Part shown: one piece after another, positions 7,872-17,652 of the stretch | How positions within the stretch are numbered: position 1 is the first letter of the stretch | Layout of the letters: the number at the start of each line of letters is the position of its first letter | From: Acinetobacter lwoffii | Lineage (GTDB): Bacteria > Pseudomonadota > Gammaproteobacteria > Pseudomonadales > Moraxellaceae | Direction: 5' to 3' | Assembly (NCBI RefSeq): GCF_024129735.1 | Contig: NZ_JAMXXK010000012.1 | Location: 1-64,000 of the forward strand | Length of the DNA: 64,000 nt | Translations under genes and position numbers: made by a program | The notes under the pieces: generated by a model | Seen by the model: only the letters and a program-made list of their open reading frames with translations | Told to the model about the DNA's origin: nothing | The model's database searches: none

Positions 7872-9422
7872 TTATTTGCGGCCAAACAGCGAACCCAGTA
7901 AGCCGCGCACAATTTTCTGCCCAGTACTCCCGCCCAGGCTACGGGCAGCACTTTTGGCAAAGGTGCCGACAATATCCTGAGTCAGTTTTTCTCGTTGCTT
8001 GGCTGCGCGTTCAGCTTCTTTTTGCTGTTCTCGTGCCAGACGTTCCTGTTCTTTAATTTGCTGCTTGGCAAGAGCTTCCTGTTCCTTGCTTTGCTGTTTG
8101 GCAAGTTCGGCGGCCTGAGCCTGTTGCTGGCGTTCTGCGACCTTGTTTTGCAGCATTTCATGGGCGCTATCCCGATCGACTGGCTGCTCATAAATACCGG
8201 CGACAATACTTTGCTGCATAAGAGCCTTGCGTTCTTCAAGCGAGATCGGTGTAAAGGATGAATGCGGCGGCATGACCCAGCCACGCTCTACAATTTGTGG
8301 AATGCCTTTTTCATCCAGGCAGCTAATTAGGGCTTCACCGACAGCGAGTTCGGTAATCACCTGATCGACTTTAAATTCAGGATTGGCTCGGAAAGTCTCT
8401 GCTGCGGTTTTCACTGCTTTTTGATCTTTGGGAGTGAAAGCCCGCAAAGCATGCTGAACCCGATTGCCGAGCTGGCCTAAGACACTTTCCGGCAAGTCCA
8501 ACGGATTTTGTGTGACAAAATAAATTCCCACGCCTTTAGAGCGAATCAGGCGCACCACCTGCTCAATTTTATCTTGCAGGGCAGGGCTAGCATTATCAAA
8601 CAAGAGATGGGCTTCATCAAAGAAAAACACCAGTTTCGGTTTTTCCAGATCGCCAACTTCGGGAAGCTGTTCAAACAACTCGGAGAGCATCCAGAGCAAG
8701 AAGGTGGCATACAGCTTAGGCGTGTTCATCAGCTTGTCAGCCGCCAACAAATTGATATTGCCACGGCCCTGACTATCCGTCTGCAAAAAGTCCATCAGAT
8801 CCAGCGCCGGCTCGCCAAAAAACTGGTCACCACCTTGGTCAGCCAGTGCCAACAAGTTACGTTGAATCGCGCCAAGACTGGCAGGAGATAAATTGCCATA
8901 TTCAGCTTTAAAGTCAGCCGCATGCTTAGAGACATAACTCAACATCGCTTTCAGGTCTTTAAAGTCGATCAACAGGAAGCCCTGATCATCGGCAATCCGA
9001 AACACGGCAGATAAAACACCTTCCTGGGTATCATTCAGATTCAGCATTTGAGCCAGGAGCAACGGACCAATTTCTGAGATTGTGGTGCGAATTGGATGGC
9101 CCTGTTCGCCAAATAAATCCCAAAACACCACTGGTGAAGCTGCAAAAGGAATGGATTCGATATTGAGACTTTTAATCCGTTCATCAAATTTTGGGTTGCT
9201 TTCACCTGCTTTGGCCAGGCTGGACACATCGCCTTTAGCATCGGCGAGGAATACAGGCACACCAATTCGAGAAAAGCTCTCCGCCAATACTTTTAAAGTC
9301 ACAGTCTTTCCGGTACCAGTGGCACCTGCAATCAAGCCATGTCGATTGGCAAGTTGGGAATGCAGCACAATATCCTGTGTGGTATCCGCAGTTTTTTTAG
9401 CAATAACAATTGGTCTACCCAT
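7872..9422 (-). CDS. yjgR: HerA/FtsK-like ATPase of the DUF853 (YjgR) family
   Basis: This is a cytoplasmic P-loop ATPase of the DUF853/YjgR group, related to HerA DNA-translocating helicases. Its cellular role is not established. Walker A is GATGTGKT at residues 33-40. Walker B is [10 protein letters not shown] near residue 265. [18 protein letters not shown] segment matches the family's arginine/sensor region. After residue 420 comes a highly charged coiled coil rich in Q, K, E and A, then a glycine-rich end. The 516-aa length is normal. AGGAAAAGCT precedes the ATG. It lies 18 bp downstream of the metC-like gene on the same strand, so the two may be co-transcribed. Confidence 0.85.
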   Translation of the reverse strand: MGRPIVIAKKTADTTQDIVLHSQLANRHGLIAGATGTGKTVTLKVLAESFSRIGVPVFLADAKGDVSSLAKAGESNPKFDERIKSLNIESIPFAASPVVFWDLFGEQGHPIRTTISEIGPLLLAQMLNLNDTQEGVLSAVFRIADDQGFLLIDFKDLKAMLSYVSKHAADFKAEYGNLSPASLGAIQRNLLALADQGGDQFFGEPALDLMDFLQTDSQGRGNINLLAADKLMNTPKLYATFLLWMLSELFEQLPEVGDLEKPKLVFFFDEAHLLFDNASPALQDKIEQVVRLIRSKGVGIYFVTQNPLDLPESVLGQLGNRVQHALRAFTPKDQKAVKTAAETFRANPEFKVDQVITELAVGEALISCLDEKGIPQIVERGWVMPPHSSFTPISLEERKALMQQSIVAGIYEQPVDRDSAHEMLQNKVAERQQQAQAAELAKQQSKEQEALAKQQIKEQERLAREQQKEAERAAKQREKLTQDIVGTFAKSAARSLGGSTGQKIVRGLLGSLFGRK

Positions 9423-9440
9423 AGCTTTTCCTGTTATTTA

Positions 9441-10643
9441 TTATTCGTTTTTAAGTTTTTTCATTTGTTCTAGTGCATGCTGAATATCTTGAATCAAATC
9501 TTCCGGATATTCCAGTCCAATACAGAAACGAACCAGCAAGCCGTCTTTTAAGTGTGAATGTTCCAGCACACGCATGTCTTTTAAGTTATATAGCATGACC
9601 AGACTGACAGGGCCACCCCAACTAAAGCCAAGCTTAAACAGTTTTAAGCTATCACAGAAATTCCGGATATCCTGCATTACGTATGTGCTGTCAAAGATCA
9701 CGCTGACCAGGCCGGCACTATCACCTTGCTTGCAAATTTCTTTCCAGTACTGATGGCCTGCACTGTCCGGATCTGAAGGATGAAGTACTTGCACAAACTC
9801 GGTTTGCTGTTTAAGCCATGTCATTAATGTAAGCGCACTGTTGGATTGATGTTGATATCGCAGTTGCATCGAAGCCAGACTACGTTGTATCTGTGCCACA
9901 TCATCACCAGAAACACTAATGCCCTGAATGGCATGCGCACGGAACAGTTTGTGATGCAGGGTCTTATCTCGCGTAACCACTGAGCCCATCAGGATATCAC
10001 CACCGCCGCTTGGATATTTGGTCAGTGCATGTACTGTCATATCTACACTTAAATGCTCTTCACTAAAATCAAAGGCATCAAAAGCCAGACCTGCGCCCCA
10101 GGTATTATCCAGCGCAGTAAGAATATTGTGTGCCTGAGCTTTTTTCACTAAACCAGCCAGATCCGGAAATTCCAAGGTGACTGAGCCAGCAGCCTCGAGC
10201 CAGATCAGTTTGGCTTTATCTGTAGGCTGAAATGTATCAAGCTCTATGGGATTGTAGACCTTAACCGTAATTCCATAACGCTTTTCCATATTGCGTAAAT
10301 GCTCCATGTTTGGACCATAGATATTGTCAGCCACCCAAACCTCATCTCCTTGGCTTAAAAAGCAAGAATTCACGAGATTAATCGCGGATAAACCACTCGG
10401 TGCGAGCAGGTGATATAAACCACCTTCGAGCTGTGCGATGTTATCGCCCAGCGTAAAGGTCGTAGGCGTGCCATGCGTGCCATAACTATAGTCATAGTCA
10501 TCGGTCCAATGGCGATTAAACAGGGCATCGGTATTGTTAAAGATAATGGTCGATGCACGATAGAGGGGAGGTTGAATGGTGGAAATCGCTTGAGGAGCCT
10601 TTCGTGGTGCATGAATCAGGCGAGTTTGAGAGTCTTGTTTCAC
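9441..10643 (-). CDS. metC: Cystathionine beta-lyase-like PLP enzyme (MetC family)
   Basis: This is a fold-type I PLP enzyme of the Cys/Met metabolism family. The closest match by eye is MetC, which cleaves cystathionine to homocysteine, pyruvate and ammonia. Visible features are the YGTHGTPT block that contacts PLP phosphate, ALDNTW carrying the PLP-binding Asp, and the Schiff-base lysine in HALTKYPSGGGD (residue 209). SWGGPVSL and FCIGLEYPEDL follow near the end, as in MetC. The chosen GTG start at 10643 gives a family-like N-terminus. A TTG at 10667 also has a plausible ribosome-binding site and would add 8 residues. A role in transsulfuration or general C-S lysis cannot be separated here. 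Confidence 0.82.
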   Translation of the reverse strand: MKQDSQTRLIHAPRKAPQAISTIQPPLYRASTIIFNNTDALFNRHWTDDYDYSYGTHGTPTTFTLGDNIAQLEGGLYHLLAPSGLSAINLVNSCFLSQGDEVWVADNIYGPNMEHLRNMEKRYGITVKVYNPIELDTFQPTDKAKLIWLEAAGSVTLEFPDLAGLVKKAQAHNILTALDNTWGAGLAFDAFDFSEEHLSVDMTVHALTKYPSGGGDILMGSVVTRDKTLHHKLFRAHAIQGISVSGDDVAQIQRSLASMQLRYQHQSNSALTLMTWLKQQTEFVQVLHPSDPDSAGHQYWKEICKQGDSAGLVSVIFDSTYVMQDIRNFCDSLKLFKLGFSWGGPVSLVMLYNLKDMRVLEHSHLKDGLLVRFCIGLEYPEDLIQDIQHALEQMKKLKNE

Positions 10644-10806
10644 GTGAATGCGCTCAAATGTAATCAAATATTACTCTAGCTTAAGAGAATCTGTGACTCA
10701 CTGCCAGTTACGTTGTGAATTGTTTAAAAACAACAAGTCTTATAAAAAGTTGGCTTCATTTTTGCAAAACCTAAATCTATATAGCTAAAAAAATAGGTTG
10801 AGGAGC

Positions 10807-11541
10807 ATGAAGTCGCATTTAAAAGTGCATTATTTTCAGCATATTGCTGGTGAAGGTTTTGGTAGTTGTTATGAATTTTTAAAGCAGCATCAGGCGCACA
10901 TTACCGCGACTGAATTTTTTGCTTTACCCGTGGATCGGCCGCTGGAGATCGAGGCGCTGCCTGCAGTGGAAGAGGTGGATTTGCTGATCATTATGGGGGG
11001 AACCATGAGTGTGAATGATGAAGCAAATTTCCCTTGGTTAAAAATAGAAAAACGCTGGTTGCGTCGCTATCTTTCGCATGGTAAACCGGCAATTGGCCTG
11101 TGTCTGGGTGGGCAGTTGATTGCAAATGCTTTGGGTGCAGGTGTTAGTCGCAATCCAGAACAAGAATTGGGGTGGACCACGGTGCACAGAGTGGCGAATC
11201 TACCAGAGACGTGTTTTAGCTTGCCGGAGCAGTTTAATATTCTGCAATGGCACAATGAAACATTTGAATTGCCCAAAGGTGCAGTCCATCTGGCAGAAAA
11301 TGAAGCCTGTCGTAATCAGATGTACCAGTTGGGCAGAAATGTATTGGGCTTCCAGTTTCATCCTGAAATCACGCCGGAAACCCTGGCATTGTTTTTGGAA
11401 AATGAAGAAGAGCTTGCGCAATTTTCAGGAAAATATGTGCAAAATTTATTTGAATTAAAAAAAACCACGAAGCAAAAATTTATTGAAGGAAATCAGATGT
11501 TAAATCGTGCTATAGAATATGTTTTGGCAAAAACTGCCTAA
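10807..11541 (+). CDS. Class I glutamine amidotransferase-like protein
   Basis: This 244-aa protein is a stand-alone class I glutamine amidotransferase domain of the GMP-synthase-like group. The nucleophile Cys lies in GLCLGGQLIANALGA, and the His and Glu of the triad are in GFQFHPEITPE. An early IIMGGTMSVND segment matches the oxyanion strand. Many such proteins are annotated as GMP synthase paralogues but lack the synthetase domain, as here, so the amide acceptor is unknown. AGGAG abuts the ATG at 10807 with unusually short spacing. A TTG at 10798 would add three residues. It is transcribed divergently from the metC-like gene. Confidence 0.8.
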   Translation: MKSHLKVHYFQHIAGEGFGSCYEFLKQHQAHITATEFFALPVDRPLEIEALPAVEEVDLLIIMGGTMSVNDEANFPWLKIEKRWLRRYLSHGKPAIGLCLGGQLIANALGAGVSRNPEQELGWTTVHRVANLPETCFSLPEQFNILQWHNETFELPKGAVHLAENEACRNQMYQLGRNVLGFQFHPEITPETLALFLENEEELAQFSGKYVQNLFELKKTTKQKFIEGNQMLNRAIEYVLAKTA

Positions 11542-11546
11542 TATTT

Positions 11547-11566
11547 AAACAATAAACTATTGTTTT
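11547..11566 (+). terminator. Weak AT-rich hairpin after the amidotransferase gene
   Basis: AAACAATA (11547-11554) pairs with TATTGTTT (11558-11565) around a three-base loop, then TT. The stem is almost pure A-T, so termination strength is doubtful. Confidence 0.35.
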
Positions 11567-11607
11567 AAGTCATAAATTGAAAACTTGGATAAAACCATAA
11601 AAGAGAT

Positions 11608-11636
11608 TTGCTTATGCATTAAACAATGGCTATAAT
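11608..11636 (+). promoter_or_regulatory. Promoter of the S10 ribosomal protein operon
   Basis: TTGCTT (11608-11613) and a perfect TATAAT (11631-11636) are separated by 17 bases. A start near 11643 would give a leader of about 170 nt before rpsJ, close to the length I recall for the E. coli S10 leader. Confidence 0.8.
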
Positions 11637-11642
11637 AAGCGA

Positions 11643-11813
11643 CCCTTCAATAGGAAGGGGGTTAACTGCGAATAAAGTAGTTAACTATCGTTACAGTCGT
11701 GGCATCGATCATGACCTTAGTGATATTTCACTGCTCTTGACACTTGCCCATATAAAGTGGGGTGAGATGCGTCAAGAGTGATTCTTTATATATTTGGCTT
11801 GGAGTTTACTGGT
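11643..11813 (+). promoter_or_regulatory. Structured S10 operon leader
   Basis: The untranslated leader contains a nested stem: CTCTTGAC (11734-11741) pairs with GTCAAGAG (11771-11778), and inside it CACTT pairs with AAGTG (11741-11745 with 11755-11759). In enterobacteria ribosomal protein L4 binds such a leader to repress the operon. Here the regulator is inferred only from position and structure. Confidence 0.5.
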
Positions 11814-12125
11814 ATGTCTAACCAGAGAATTCGTATCCGTCTTAAGTCTTTTGATCATCGCCTGATTGATCAATCAGCTCAAGAAATCGTAGAAACCGCA
11901 AAACGTACTGGCGCACAAGTGTGTGGTCCAATTCCAATGCCAACACGCATTGAACGTTTTAACGTTTTAACATCACCACACGTAAACAAAGACGCGCGTG
12001 ACCAGTACGAAATCCGTACTTACAAGCGTTTGATCGACATCGTTCAACCTACAGACAAAACTGTAGATGCATTGATGAAGTTAGATCTTGCAGCTGGTGT
12101 TGATGTTCAGATCGCATTGGGTTAA
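11814..12125 (+). CDS. rpsJ: 30S ribosomal protein S10 (NusE)
   Basis: S10 is a 30S head protein that also acts as NusE in transcription antitermination. The 103-aa sequence is clear throughout (N-terminus [19 protein letters not shown], then PLPT-type [11 protein letters not shown]). The ATG at 11814 follows TTGGAG. The frame is open upstream to 11778 but that part lies in the leader. It is the first gene of the S10-spc-alpha run. Confidence 0.98.
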
Positions 12126-12135
12126 GGCTTTCGGG

Positions 12136-12173
12136 TTAATTAACACTCTAAGTTAATTAGGCCGCTTTTTTAG
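12136..12173 (+). other. Intercistronic hairpin plus T run between rpsJ and rplC
   Basis: TAATTAAC (12137-12144) pairs with GTTAATTA (12152-12159) and is followed by GGCCGC and six T residues. This resembles a weak attenuator between the first and second genes of the operon. It could also be an RNA processing site. Confidence 0.35.
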
Positions 12174-12185
12174 AGGTTTATGCAC

Positions 12186-12824
12186 ATGGCTATTGGTTTA
12201 GTCGGTCGCAAGTGCGGTATGACACGTATCTTTACAGATGCTGGTGTTTCTGTGCCTGTTACAGTGATTGAGGTTGATCCTAACCGCATCACTCAAATCA
12301 AAACGCTTGAAACTGATGGTTATCAAGCGATTCAAATCACTACTGGTGAACGTCGCGAATCTCGCGTAACTAACGCTCAGAAAGGCCACTTCGCGAAAGC
12401 GGGTGTTGCAGCTGGTCGTCTAGTTCAAGAATTCCGTGCTACAGAAGCTGATCTTGAAGGTCGTGAAGTTGGTGGTACGCTTACCGTTGAATTGTTCCAA
12501 GTTGGTCAAGTTGTTGACGTAACTGGTCAATCTAAAGGTAAAGGTTTCCAAGGTGGTGTTAAGCGTTGGAACTTCCGTACGCAAGATGCAACTCACGGTA
12601 ACTCAGTTTCTCACCGTGTTTTAGGTTCTACTGGTCAAAACCAGACTCCTGGTCGCGTATTCAAAGGCAAAAAAATGGCTGGCCATTTAGGTGCTGAACG
12701 CGTAACTACACAGGGTCTTGAGATCGTTGCTATCGACACAGAACGTTCAGTTCTAGTTGTTAAAGGCGCGGTTCCTGGTGCTACTGGTGGCGACGTAATC
12801 GTTCGTCCTACGATCAAGGCCTGA
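12186..12824 (+). CDS. rplC: 50S ribosomal protein L3
   Basis: L3 is a primary 23S rRNA-binding protein near the peptidyl transferase centre. The family N-terminus is present ([20 protein letters not shown]), as is the [12 protein letters not shown] block that carries the N5-methylated glutamine in E. coli L3. The ATG at 12186 is preferred over 12180 because AGAGG lies nine bases upstream. The protein is 212 aa. Confidence 0.97.
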   Translation: MAIGLVGRKCGMTRIFTDAGVSVPVTVIEVDPNRITQIKTLETDGYQAIQITTGERRESRVTNAQKGHFAKAGVAAGRLVQEFRATEADLEGREVGGTLTVELFQVGQVVDVTGQSKGKGFQGGVKRWNFRTQDATHGNSVSHRVLGSTGQNQTPGRVFKGKKMAGHLGAERVTTQGLEIVAIDTERSVLVVKGAVPGATGGDVIVRPTIKA

Positions 12825-12835
12825 GGGGAAATAAC

Positions 12836-13438
12836 GTGAATTTAAATACTGTTTCCGGCTCTGCTGTTGAATTATCAGAAGTTGCGTTCGGTCGTGAATT
12901 TAATGAAGCTCTTGTTCACCAAGTGGTTACAGCTTATTTAGCTGGTGGCCGTCAAGGTTCAAAAGCTCAGAAATCACGTGCAGACGTTTCTGGTGGTGGT
13001 CGCAAGCCATTCCGTCAAAAAGGTACTGGCCGCGCTCGTGCTGGTTCTATTCGTAGCCCAATCTGGGTTGGCGGTGGTAAAACTTTTGCTGCTCGTCCAC
13101 AAGACTGGTCTCAAAAAGTAAACCGTAAAATGTACCGCGGTGCTATGCAATGCATCCTAGCTGAACTTGTTCGTCAAGATCGCCTAGTTTTAGTTGAAGA
13201 GTTTGCTGTTGCAGCTCCAAAAACTAAAGAATTGCTTGCAAAACTTAACGACTTGAATGCGACTCGCGCATTGATCGTTACTGATGCTGTTGATGAGAAC
13301 CTGTATCTTGCTGCGCGCAACATTCCACACGTTGATGTGGTTGATGCTGCTGCAATCGATCCGGTTAGCTTGATTGCGTTCGACAAAGTTGTTATGTCTG
13401 TAGCTGCTGCTAAGAAAATTGAGGTAGAACTCGGATGA
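12836..13438 (+). CDS. rplD: 50S ribosomal protein L4
   Basis: L4 lines the peptide exit tunnel and, in enterobacteria, represses its own operon by binding the S10 leader. The 200-aa sequence shows the tunnel-loop region [19 protein letters not shown]. The start codon is GTG, supported by GAGGGG seven bases upstream. Its end overlaps rplW by four bases (ATGA), indicating coupled translation. Confidence 0.97.
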   Translation: MNLNTVSGSAVELSEVAFGREFNEALVHQVVTAYLAGGRQGSKAQKSRADVSGGGRKPFRQKGTGRARAGSIRSPIWVGGGKTFAARPQDWSQKVNRKMYRGAMQCILAELVRQDRLVLVEEFAVAAPKTKELLAKLNDLNATRALIVTDAVDENLYLAARNIPHVDVVDAAAIDPVSLIAFDKVVMSVAAAKKIEVELG

Positions 13439-13755
13439 ACAACGAACGTATCTATCAAGTCCTGCAAGGACCTGTATTCTCAGAAAAAGCACAAGTTTTA
13501 GGTGAAACTGCTGGTGTTCAAGTGTTTAAAGTTGCATTAAATGCAAACAAGCTTGAAATCAAAAAAGCAGTGGAACAACTCTTTGGTGTGGAAGTTGTTA
13601 AAGTTAACACGACTATCACTAAAGGTAAGTCTAAACGCTTTGGTAAAACATTAGGACGTCGTTCTGATGTTAAAAAAGCATACGTCACCCTGAAAGCTGG
13701 CCAAGATGTTGAAATGGCTGACTTGGGCGATACCGCTGAAAGCACAGCGGAATAA
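13435..13755 (+). CDS. rplW: 50S ribosomal protein L23
   Basis: L23 sits at the tunnel exit and is the docking site for trigger factor and SRP. The 106-aa protein has the family core ([11 protein letters not shown], then [15 protein letters not shown], and the basic [13 protein letters not shown] loop). The C-terminus is slightly extended and acidic. The start overlaps the rplD stop by four bases. Confidence 0.97.
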   Translation: MNNERIYQVLQGPVFSEKAQVLGETAGVQVFKVALNANKLEIKKAVEQLFGVEVVKVNTTITKGKSKRFGKTLGRRSDVKKAYVTLKAGQDVEMADLGDTAESTAE

Positions 13756-13766
13756 GGACGAGAATT

Positions 13767-14591
13767 ATGCCTATTCAAAAATGTAAGCCAACGTCTCCAG
13801 GACGTCGCTTTGTAGAGAAAGTGGTTCACGATCACCTTCACAAAGGCGCACCATACTCTCCGTTGGTTGAAGCTAAAAAACGTACTGGCGGCCGTAATAA
13901 CAACGGTCACATCACGACTCGTCACGTTGGTGGCGGTCACAAGCAGCACTACCGTCTAGTTGACTTTAAACGTAACAAAGATGGTATTCCTGCAACTGTA
14001 GAGCGTATCGAATACGATCCTAACCGTACTGCACACATTGCACTTGTATTGTATGCTGACGGTGAGCGTCGTTATATCATCGCTCCTAAAGGCCTTCGCG
14101 CTGGCGATAAAGTACAGTCTGGTAACGATGCTCCAATTCGTCCAGGTAACTGCTTGCCGCTTCGCAACATGCCTATCGGTTCTACTCTTCACAACATCGA
14201 ACTTAAAATCGGTAAAGGCGCGCAGTTAGCTCGTTCAGCTGGTACTTCAGTTCAGCTGTTGGGTCGTGACGGTTCTTACGCTATCGTTCGTCTGCGTTCA
14301 GGCGAGATGCGTAAAATTCACGTTGAATGCCGTGCTGTGTTAGGTGAAGTATCTAACTCAGAAAGCAACCTTCGTTCACTAGGTAAAGCTGGTGCATCAC
14401 GCTGGCGTGGTGTTCGTCCTACCGTTCGTGGTATGGCGATGAACCCAGTTGACCATCCACATGGTGGTGGTGAAGGGCGTAACAAAGGTATTCAACCTGT
14501 AAGCCCATGGGGTCAAAAAGCTAAAGGGTACAAGACACGTACCAATAAGCGTACGACTAAGATGATTATTCGCGACCGTCGCGTTAAGTAA
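13767..14591 (+). CDS. rplB: 50S ribosomal protein L2
   Basis: L2 is needed for subunit association and supports peptidyl transferase activity. The 274-aa sequence carries [23 protein letters not shown] and the universally conserved [14 protein letters not shown] stretch, whose histidine contacts the catalytic centre region. ACGAGAAT precedes the start. Length is typical. Confidence 0.98.
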   Translation: MPIQKCKPTSPGRRFVEKVVHDHLHKGAPYSPLVEAKKRTGGRNNNGHITTRHVGGGHKQHYRLVDFKRNKDGIPATVERIEYDPNRTAHIALVLYADGERRYIIAPKGLRAGDKVQSGNDAPIRPGNCLPLRNMPIGSTLHNIELKIGKGAQLARSAGTSVQLLGRDGSYAIVRLRSGEMRKIHVECRAVLGEVSNSESNLRSLGKAGASRWRGVRPTVRGMAMNPVDHPHGGGEGRNKGIQPVSPWGQKAKGYKTRTNKRTTKMIIRDRRVK

Positions 14592-14610
14592 CAAGTAAAG
14601 GAATCTGACA

Positions 14611-14886
14611 ATGCCTCGTTCTCTGAAAAAAGGCCCATTCGTCGATGCGCACTTGTTCGCTAAGGTTGAAGCGGCTATCGCGGCTAATAACCGTAAGCCG
14701 ATCAAAACTTGGTCGCGTCGTTCGATGATCCTCCCGGATTTTGTTGGTTTAACAATTTCTGTACACAATGGCCGTAACCACGTTCCTGTGATCGTTTCTG
14801 AGCACATGGTTGGTCACAAGCTTGGTGAATTTGCACCAACTCGTACCTATCGCGGTCACGGTGTTGACAAGAAATCTAAACGTTAA
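14611..14886 (+). CDS. rpsS: 30S ribosomal protein S19
   Basis: S19 forms part of the 30S head and contacts S13. The 91-aa protein begins with the family signature [12 protein letters not shown] and ends with the basic tail [19 protein letters not shown] lies upstream of the ATG. Its stop overlaps an upstream ATG of the rplV frame. Confidence 0.98.
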   Translation: MPRSLKKGPFVDAHLFAKVEAAIAANNRKPIKTWSRRSMILPDFVGLTISVHNGRNHVPVIVSEHMVGHKLGEFAPTRTYRGHGVDKKSKR

Positions 14887-14894
14887 TGGGTGCT

Positions 14895-15227
14895 ATGATG
14901 GAAGTAACTGCTAAATTACGCGGTGCCGCTATCTCGGCACAAAAAGCTCGTTTGGTTGCAGATCTTATCCGCGGCAAATCTGTTGCGCACGCTCTTAACA
15001 TCCTTAACTTCAGCAACAAAAAAGCTGCAGTTCTAGTTAAGAAAGCGTTGGAATCTGCGATTGCAAACGCTGAACACAATAACAGTTTAGATGTAGACGA
15101 CCTTAAAGTTTCTACGATCTACGTTGATGAAGGCATGAGCCTGAAACGTATTATGCCACGTGCTAAAGGCCGTGCAGATCGTATTACTAAGCGTACTTGT
15201 CACATCACCGTTAAGGTAGGGGTTTGA
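14895..15227 (+). CDS. rplV: 50S ribosomal protein L22
   Basis: L22 lines the exit tunnel with L4. The 110-aa protein has the family core ([20 protein letters not shown]) and the C-terminal [11 protein letters not shown] beta-hairpin loop that reaches into the tunnel. Starts at 14886, 14895 and 14898 are in frame. The MMEV start at 14895 gives the usual N-terminus. Only a weak GGGTG precedes it, so coupling to rpsS is likely. Confidence 0.96.
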
Positions 15228-15228
15228 T

Positions 15229-15981
15229 ATGGGTCAGAAGGTTCATCCAATCGGTATCCGCCTAGGTGTTGTGAAACGTCATAACGCTAACTGGTATGCG
15301 AATCCGAAACAATACGCTGAATACTTGCTTAAAGATCTTCAAGTTCGTGAGTTTTTGATCAAAAAACTTAAAAACGCGATGATCAGCAACATTCTTATCG
15401 AGCGTCCTACAGGCGCTGCTAAAGTAACTATTAGCACTGCTCGTCCAGGTATCGTAATCGGTAAAAAAGGCGAAGATATTGAGAAACTACAACGCGAATT
15501 AACATCTATCATGGGTGTTCCTGCGCAAGTAAGTATCAATGAAATTGATCGTCCAGACTTAGACGCGCGTCTAGTTGCTGAAGCTATCGCTTCTCAATTA
15601 GAAAAACGTGTAATGTTCCGTCGTGCTATGAAGCGTGCGGTTCAAAACACAATGCGTGCTGGTGCTAAAGGTATCAAAGTAGAAGTTTCAGGCCGTTTAG
15701 GTGGTGCTGAGATTGCTCGTACTGAGTGGTATCGTGAAGGTCGTGTACCTCTACATACGCTTCGTGCAGATATCGACTATGCGACTATGCGTGCTGAGAC
15801 TACTTACGGTACGATCGGTGTTAAAGTTTGGATCTTCCGTGGTGAGATCTTGGGCGGCATGAAACAAGTCATGAACCCAGCTCCAGCAGAAGAGCGTCCA
15901 GCTAAACGCGGTCGTGGTCGTGGTGAAGGTCAAGAGCGTCGTGGTCGTCGCAATGATCGTTCTGCTGAAAAAGGAGAATAA
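15229..15981 (+). CDS. rpsC: 30S ribosomal protein S3
   Basis: S3 is part of the mRNA entry site and its helicase activity. The 250-aa protein starts [13 protein letters not shown] and has a KH domain with [15 protein letters not shown]-type residues (actually [13 protein letters not shown]) near residue 75. It then has the conserved [18 protein letters not shown] block. The C-terminal tail is rich in Arg, Gly and Glu. It follows rplV after a single base. Confidence 0.98.
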   Translation: MGQKVHPIGIRLGVVKRHNANWYANPKQYAEYLLKDLQVREFLIKKLKNAMISNILIERPTGAAKVTISTARPGIVIGKKGEDIEKLQRELTSIMGVPAQVSINEIDRPDLDARLVAEAIASQLEKRVMFRRAMKRAVQNTMRAGAKGIKVEVSGRLGGAEIARTEWYREGRVPLHTLRADIDYATMRAETTYGTIGVKVWIFRGEILGGMKQVMNPAPAEERPAKRGRGRGEGQERRGRRNDRSAEKGE

Positions 15982-15984
15982 TCC

Positions 15985-16398
15985 ATGTTGCAACCTAAGC
16001 GTACTAAATTCCGTAAAGTGCAGAAAGGCCGTAACACTGGTCTAGCACACCGCGGTAGCACAGTATCTTTCGGTACTATTGCACTTAAATCAGTTGAACG
16101 TGGTCAAATGACTGCGCGTCAAATTGAAGCAGCGCGTCGTACAATTAGCCGTCGTATTAAGCGTGGTGGTAAGATCTTTATCCGTGTATTCCCGGACAAG
16201 CCGATTACTTCTAAGCCTCTTGAAGTGCGTATGGGTAAAGGTAAAGGTTCTGTGGAATATTGGGTTTGCCAAATCAAACCAGGTAAAGTCTTGTACGAAA
16301 TTGATGGTGTTAACGAAGAATTGGCTCGCGAAGCGTTTACGCTTGCAGCAGCTAAGCTTCCGTTTAAAACCGCTATCGTGACTCGGACGGTAATGTAA
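15985..16398 (+). CDS. rplP: 50S ribosomal protein L16
   Basis: L16 organises the A-site side of the 50S subunit. The 137-aa sequence is typical: [17 protein letters not shown] at the start, [14 protein letters not shown] in the middle and the [12 protein letters not shown] block. AAGGAGAA lies upstream of the ATG. Its last base is the first base of rpmC. Confidence 0.98.
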   Translation: MLQPKRTKFRKVQKGRNTGLAHRGSTVSFGTIALKSVERGQMTARQIEAARRTISRRIKRGGKIFIRVFPDKPITSKPLEVRMGKGKGSVEYWVCQIKPGKVLYEIDGVNEELAREAFTLAAAKLPFKTAIVTRTVM

Positions 16399-16595
16399 TG
16401 AAAACTAAAGATCTACGTGAAAAGTCGGTAGAAGAGTTGACAGCTTTGCTTGATGAGCAACAGCTTAACCAATTCCGTCTTCGTATGGCGAAAGCAACTG
16501 GTCAATTGGGTAAATCGCATGAAGTTGCACTTACTCGTCAGACGATTGCTCGTATTAAGACCCTCCTTACCGAAAAACAGGGGAACGGACAATGA
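16398..16595 (+). CDS. rpmC: 50S ribosomal protein L29
   Basis: L29 is a small helical protein at the tunnel exit beside L23. The 65-aa protein has the family pattern [14 protein letters not shown] and [12 protein letters not shown]. Its start overlaps rplP by one base (TAATG) and its end overlaps rpsQ by four bases. Confidence 0.97.
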   Translation: MKTKDLREKSVEELTALLDEQQLNQFRLRMAKATGQLGKSHEVALTRQTIARIKTLLTEKQGNGQ

Positions 16596-16849
16596 GTGAT
16601 AAAACAGTCCGCACGTTAACTGGCAAAGTTGTAAGCGACAAGATGGATAAATCTATCGTTGTTCTTATTGAACGCCAAGTTCAACACCCGTTGTATGGCA
16701 AATTAATCCGCCGTTCAACAAAATTACATGCTCATGATGAGAACAACACAGCGAAAGCTGGTGATGTTGTAACCATTAAAGAAAGCCGCCCAATTTCTAA
16801 AACTAAGTCTTGGACTCTAGTTGAAGTTGTTGAAGCAGCTGCTGAGTAA
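16592..16849 (+). CDS. rpsQ: 30S ribosomal protein S17
   Basis: S17 is a primary 16S rRNA-binding protein with an OB fold. The 85-aa sequence shows [18 protein letters not shown] and [19 protein letters not shown], both typical. It is the last gene of the S10 segment. A 91-bp spacer with a strong hairpin follows. Confidence 0.97.
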   Translation: MSDKTVRTLTGKVVSDKMDKSIVVLIERQVQHPLYGKLIRRSTKLHAHDENNTAKAGDVVTIKESRPISKTKSWTLVEVVEAAAE

Positions 16850-16870
16850 TTAACGTTCTTGTTGCATCAT

Positions 16871-16914
16871 CGGTCAATTTCGAGTACTCTTTGAGCCTTT
16901 CGAAATTTCGACCG
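16871..16914 (+). other. Large RNA hairpin at the S10/spc boundary
   Basis: CGGTCAATTTCGA (16871-16883) pairs with TCGAAATT (16900-16907) and GACCG (16910-16914), with a two-base bulge, giving a 13-bp stem in the 91-bp gap between rpsQ and rplN. In E. coli the spc operon promoter lies in this gap. I see no convincing -35/-10 pair here, so a processing or regulatory RNA element is more likely. Confidence 0.55.
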
Positions 16915-16940
16915 GTGTTGCTCGGTTTTGGAGTAGGGCA

Positions 16941-17309
16941 ATGATTCAGACCGAAACTATGCTCGACGTAGCAGACAACAGTGGTGCACGCCGCGTACAA
17001 TGTATTAAAGTACTTGGTGGCTCGCATCGTCGTTATGCTTCTGTTGGCGACATTATTAAAGTTACTGTAAAAGAAGCAATTCCACGCGCACGTGTTAAAA
17101 AAGGTGACGTGATGAATGCGGTTGTGGTTCGTACAAAATTCGGTATCCGTCGTGCAGACGGTTCAGTGATTCGTTTCGACGATAACGCTGCTGTTATTTT
17201 GAACAACAACAAAGCGCCGATTGCAACTCGTATTTTCGGACCAGTGACTCGTGAACTTCGTACTGAACAGTTCATGAAAATTATTTCATTGGCTCCTGAA
17301 GTTCTATAA
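16941..17309 (+). CDS. rplN: 50S ribosomal protein L14
   Basis: L14 forms an intersubunit bridge and is the docking site for the silencing factor RsfS. The 122-aa protein has [17 protein letters not shown] at the start and the GDVIVVR-type core ([16 protein letters not shown]). GGAGTAGGGCA precedes the ATG. It is the first gene of the spc segment. Confidence 0.98.
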   Translation: MIQTETMLDVADNSGARRVQCIKVLGGSHRRYASVGDIIKVTVKEAIPRARVKKGDVMNAVVVRTKFGIRRADGSVIRFDDNAAVILNNNKAPIATRIFGPVTRELRTEQFMKIISLAPEVL

Positions 17310-17318
17310 GAGGCGATC

Positions 17319-17636
17319 ATGGCTAAGATTAAAAAAGGCGATCAAGTAATTGTGATCGCAGGTAAAGAAAAAGGCAAACAGGGTACTGTTCTGTCTGTTT
17401 CTAATGACCGTGTTAAGGTTGAAGGCCTTAACTTGGTGAAGAAGCATCAGAAGCCGAACCGTGCTACAGGCGCTGAAGGTAGCGTTGTAACTCAGGAAGC
17501 TTCGCTTCATATTTCAAACGTGGCAGTTTTTAATGCTACAACCCAAAAGGCTGACCGTGTTGGTTACCAAGTGATTGATGGCGTGAAAACTCGCGTATTC
17601 AAATCAAATGGTGAATCAGTGGCGGTAGCGAAGTAA
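17319..17636 (+). CDS. rplX: 50S ribosomal protein L24
   Basis: L24 is an assembly-initiator protein with a KOW motif, seen here as KKGDQVIVIAGKEKGKQGTV (residues 5-24). The 105-aa length is normal. A GAGGCGATC site precedes the start, nine bases after rplN. Confidence 0.97.
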   Translation: MAKIKKGDQVIVIAGKEKGKQGTVLSVSNDRVKVEGLNLVKKHQKPNRATGAEGSVVTQEASLHISNVAVFNATTQKADRVGYQVIDGVKTRVFKSNGESVAVAK

Positions 17637-17652
17637 TAGGTTGATATAGGCC

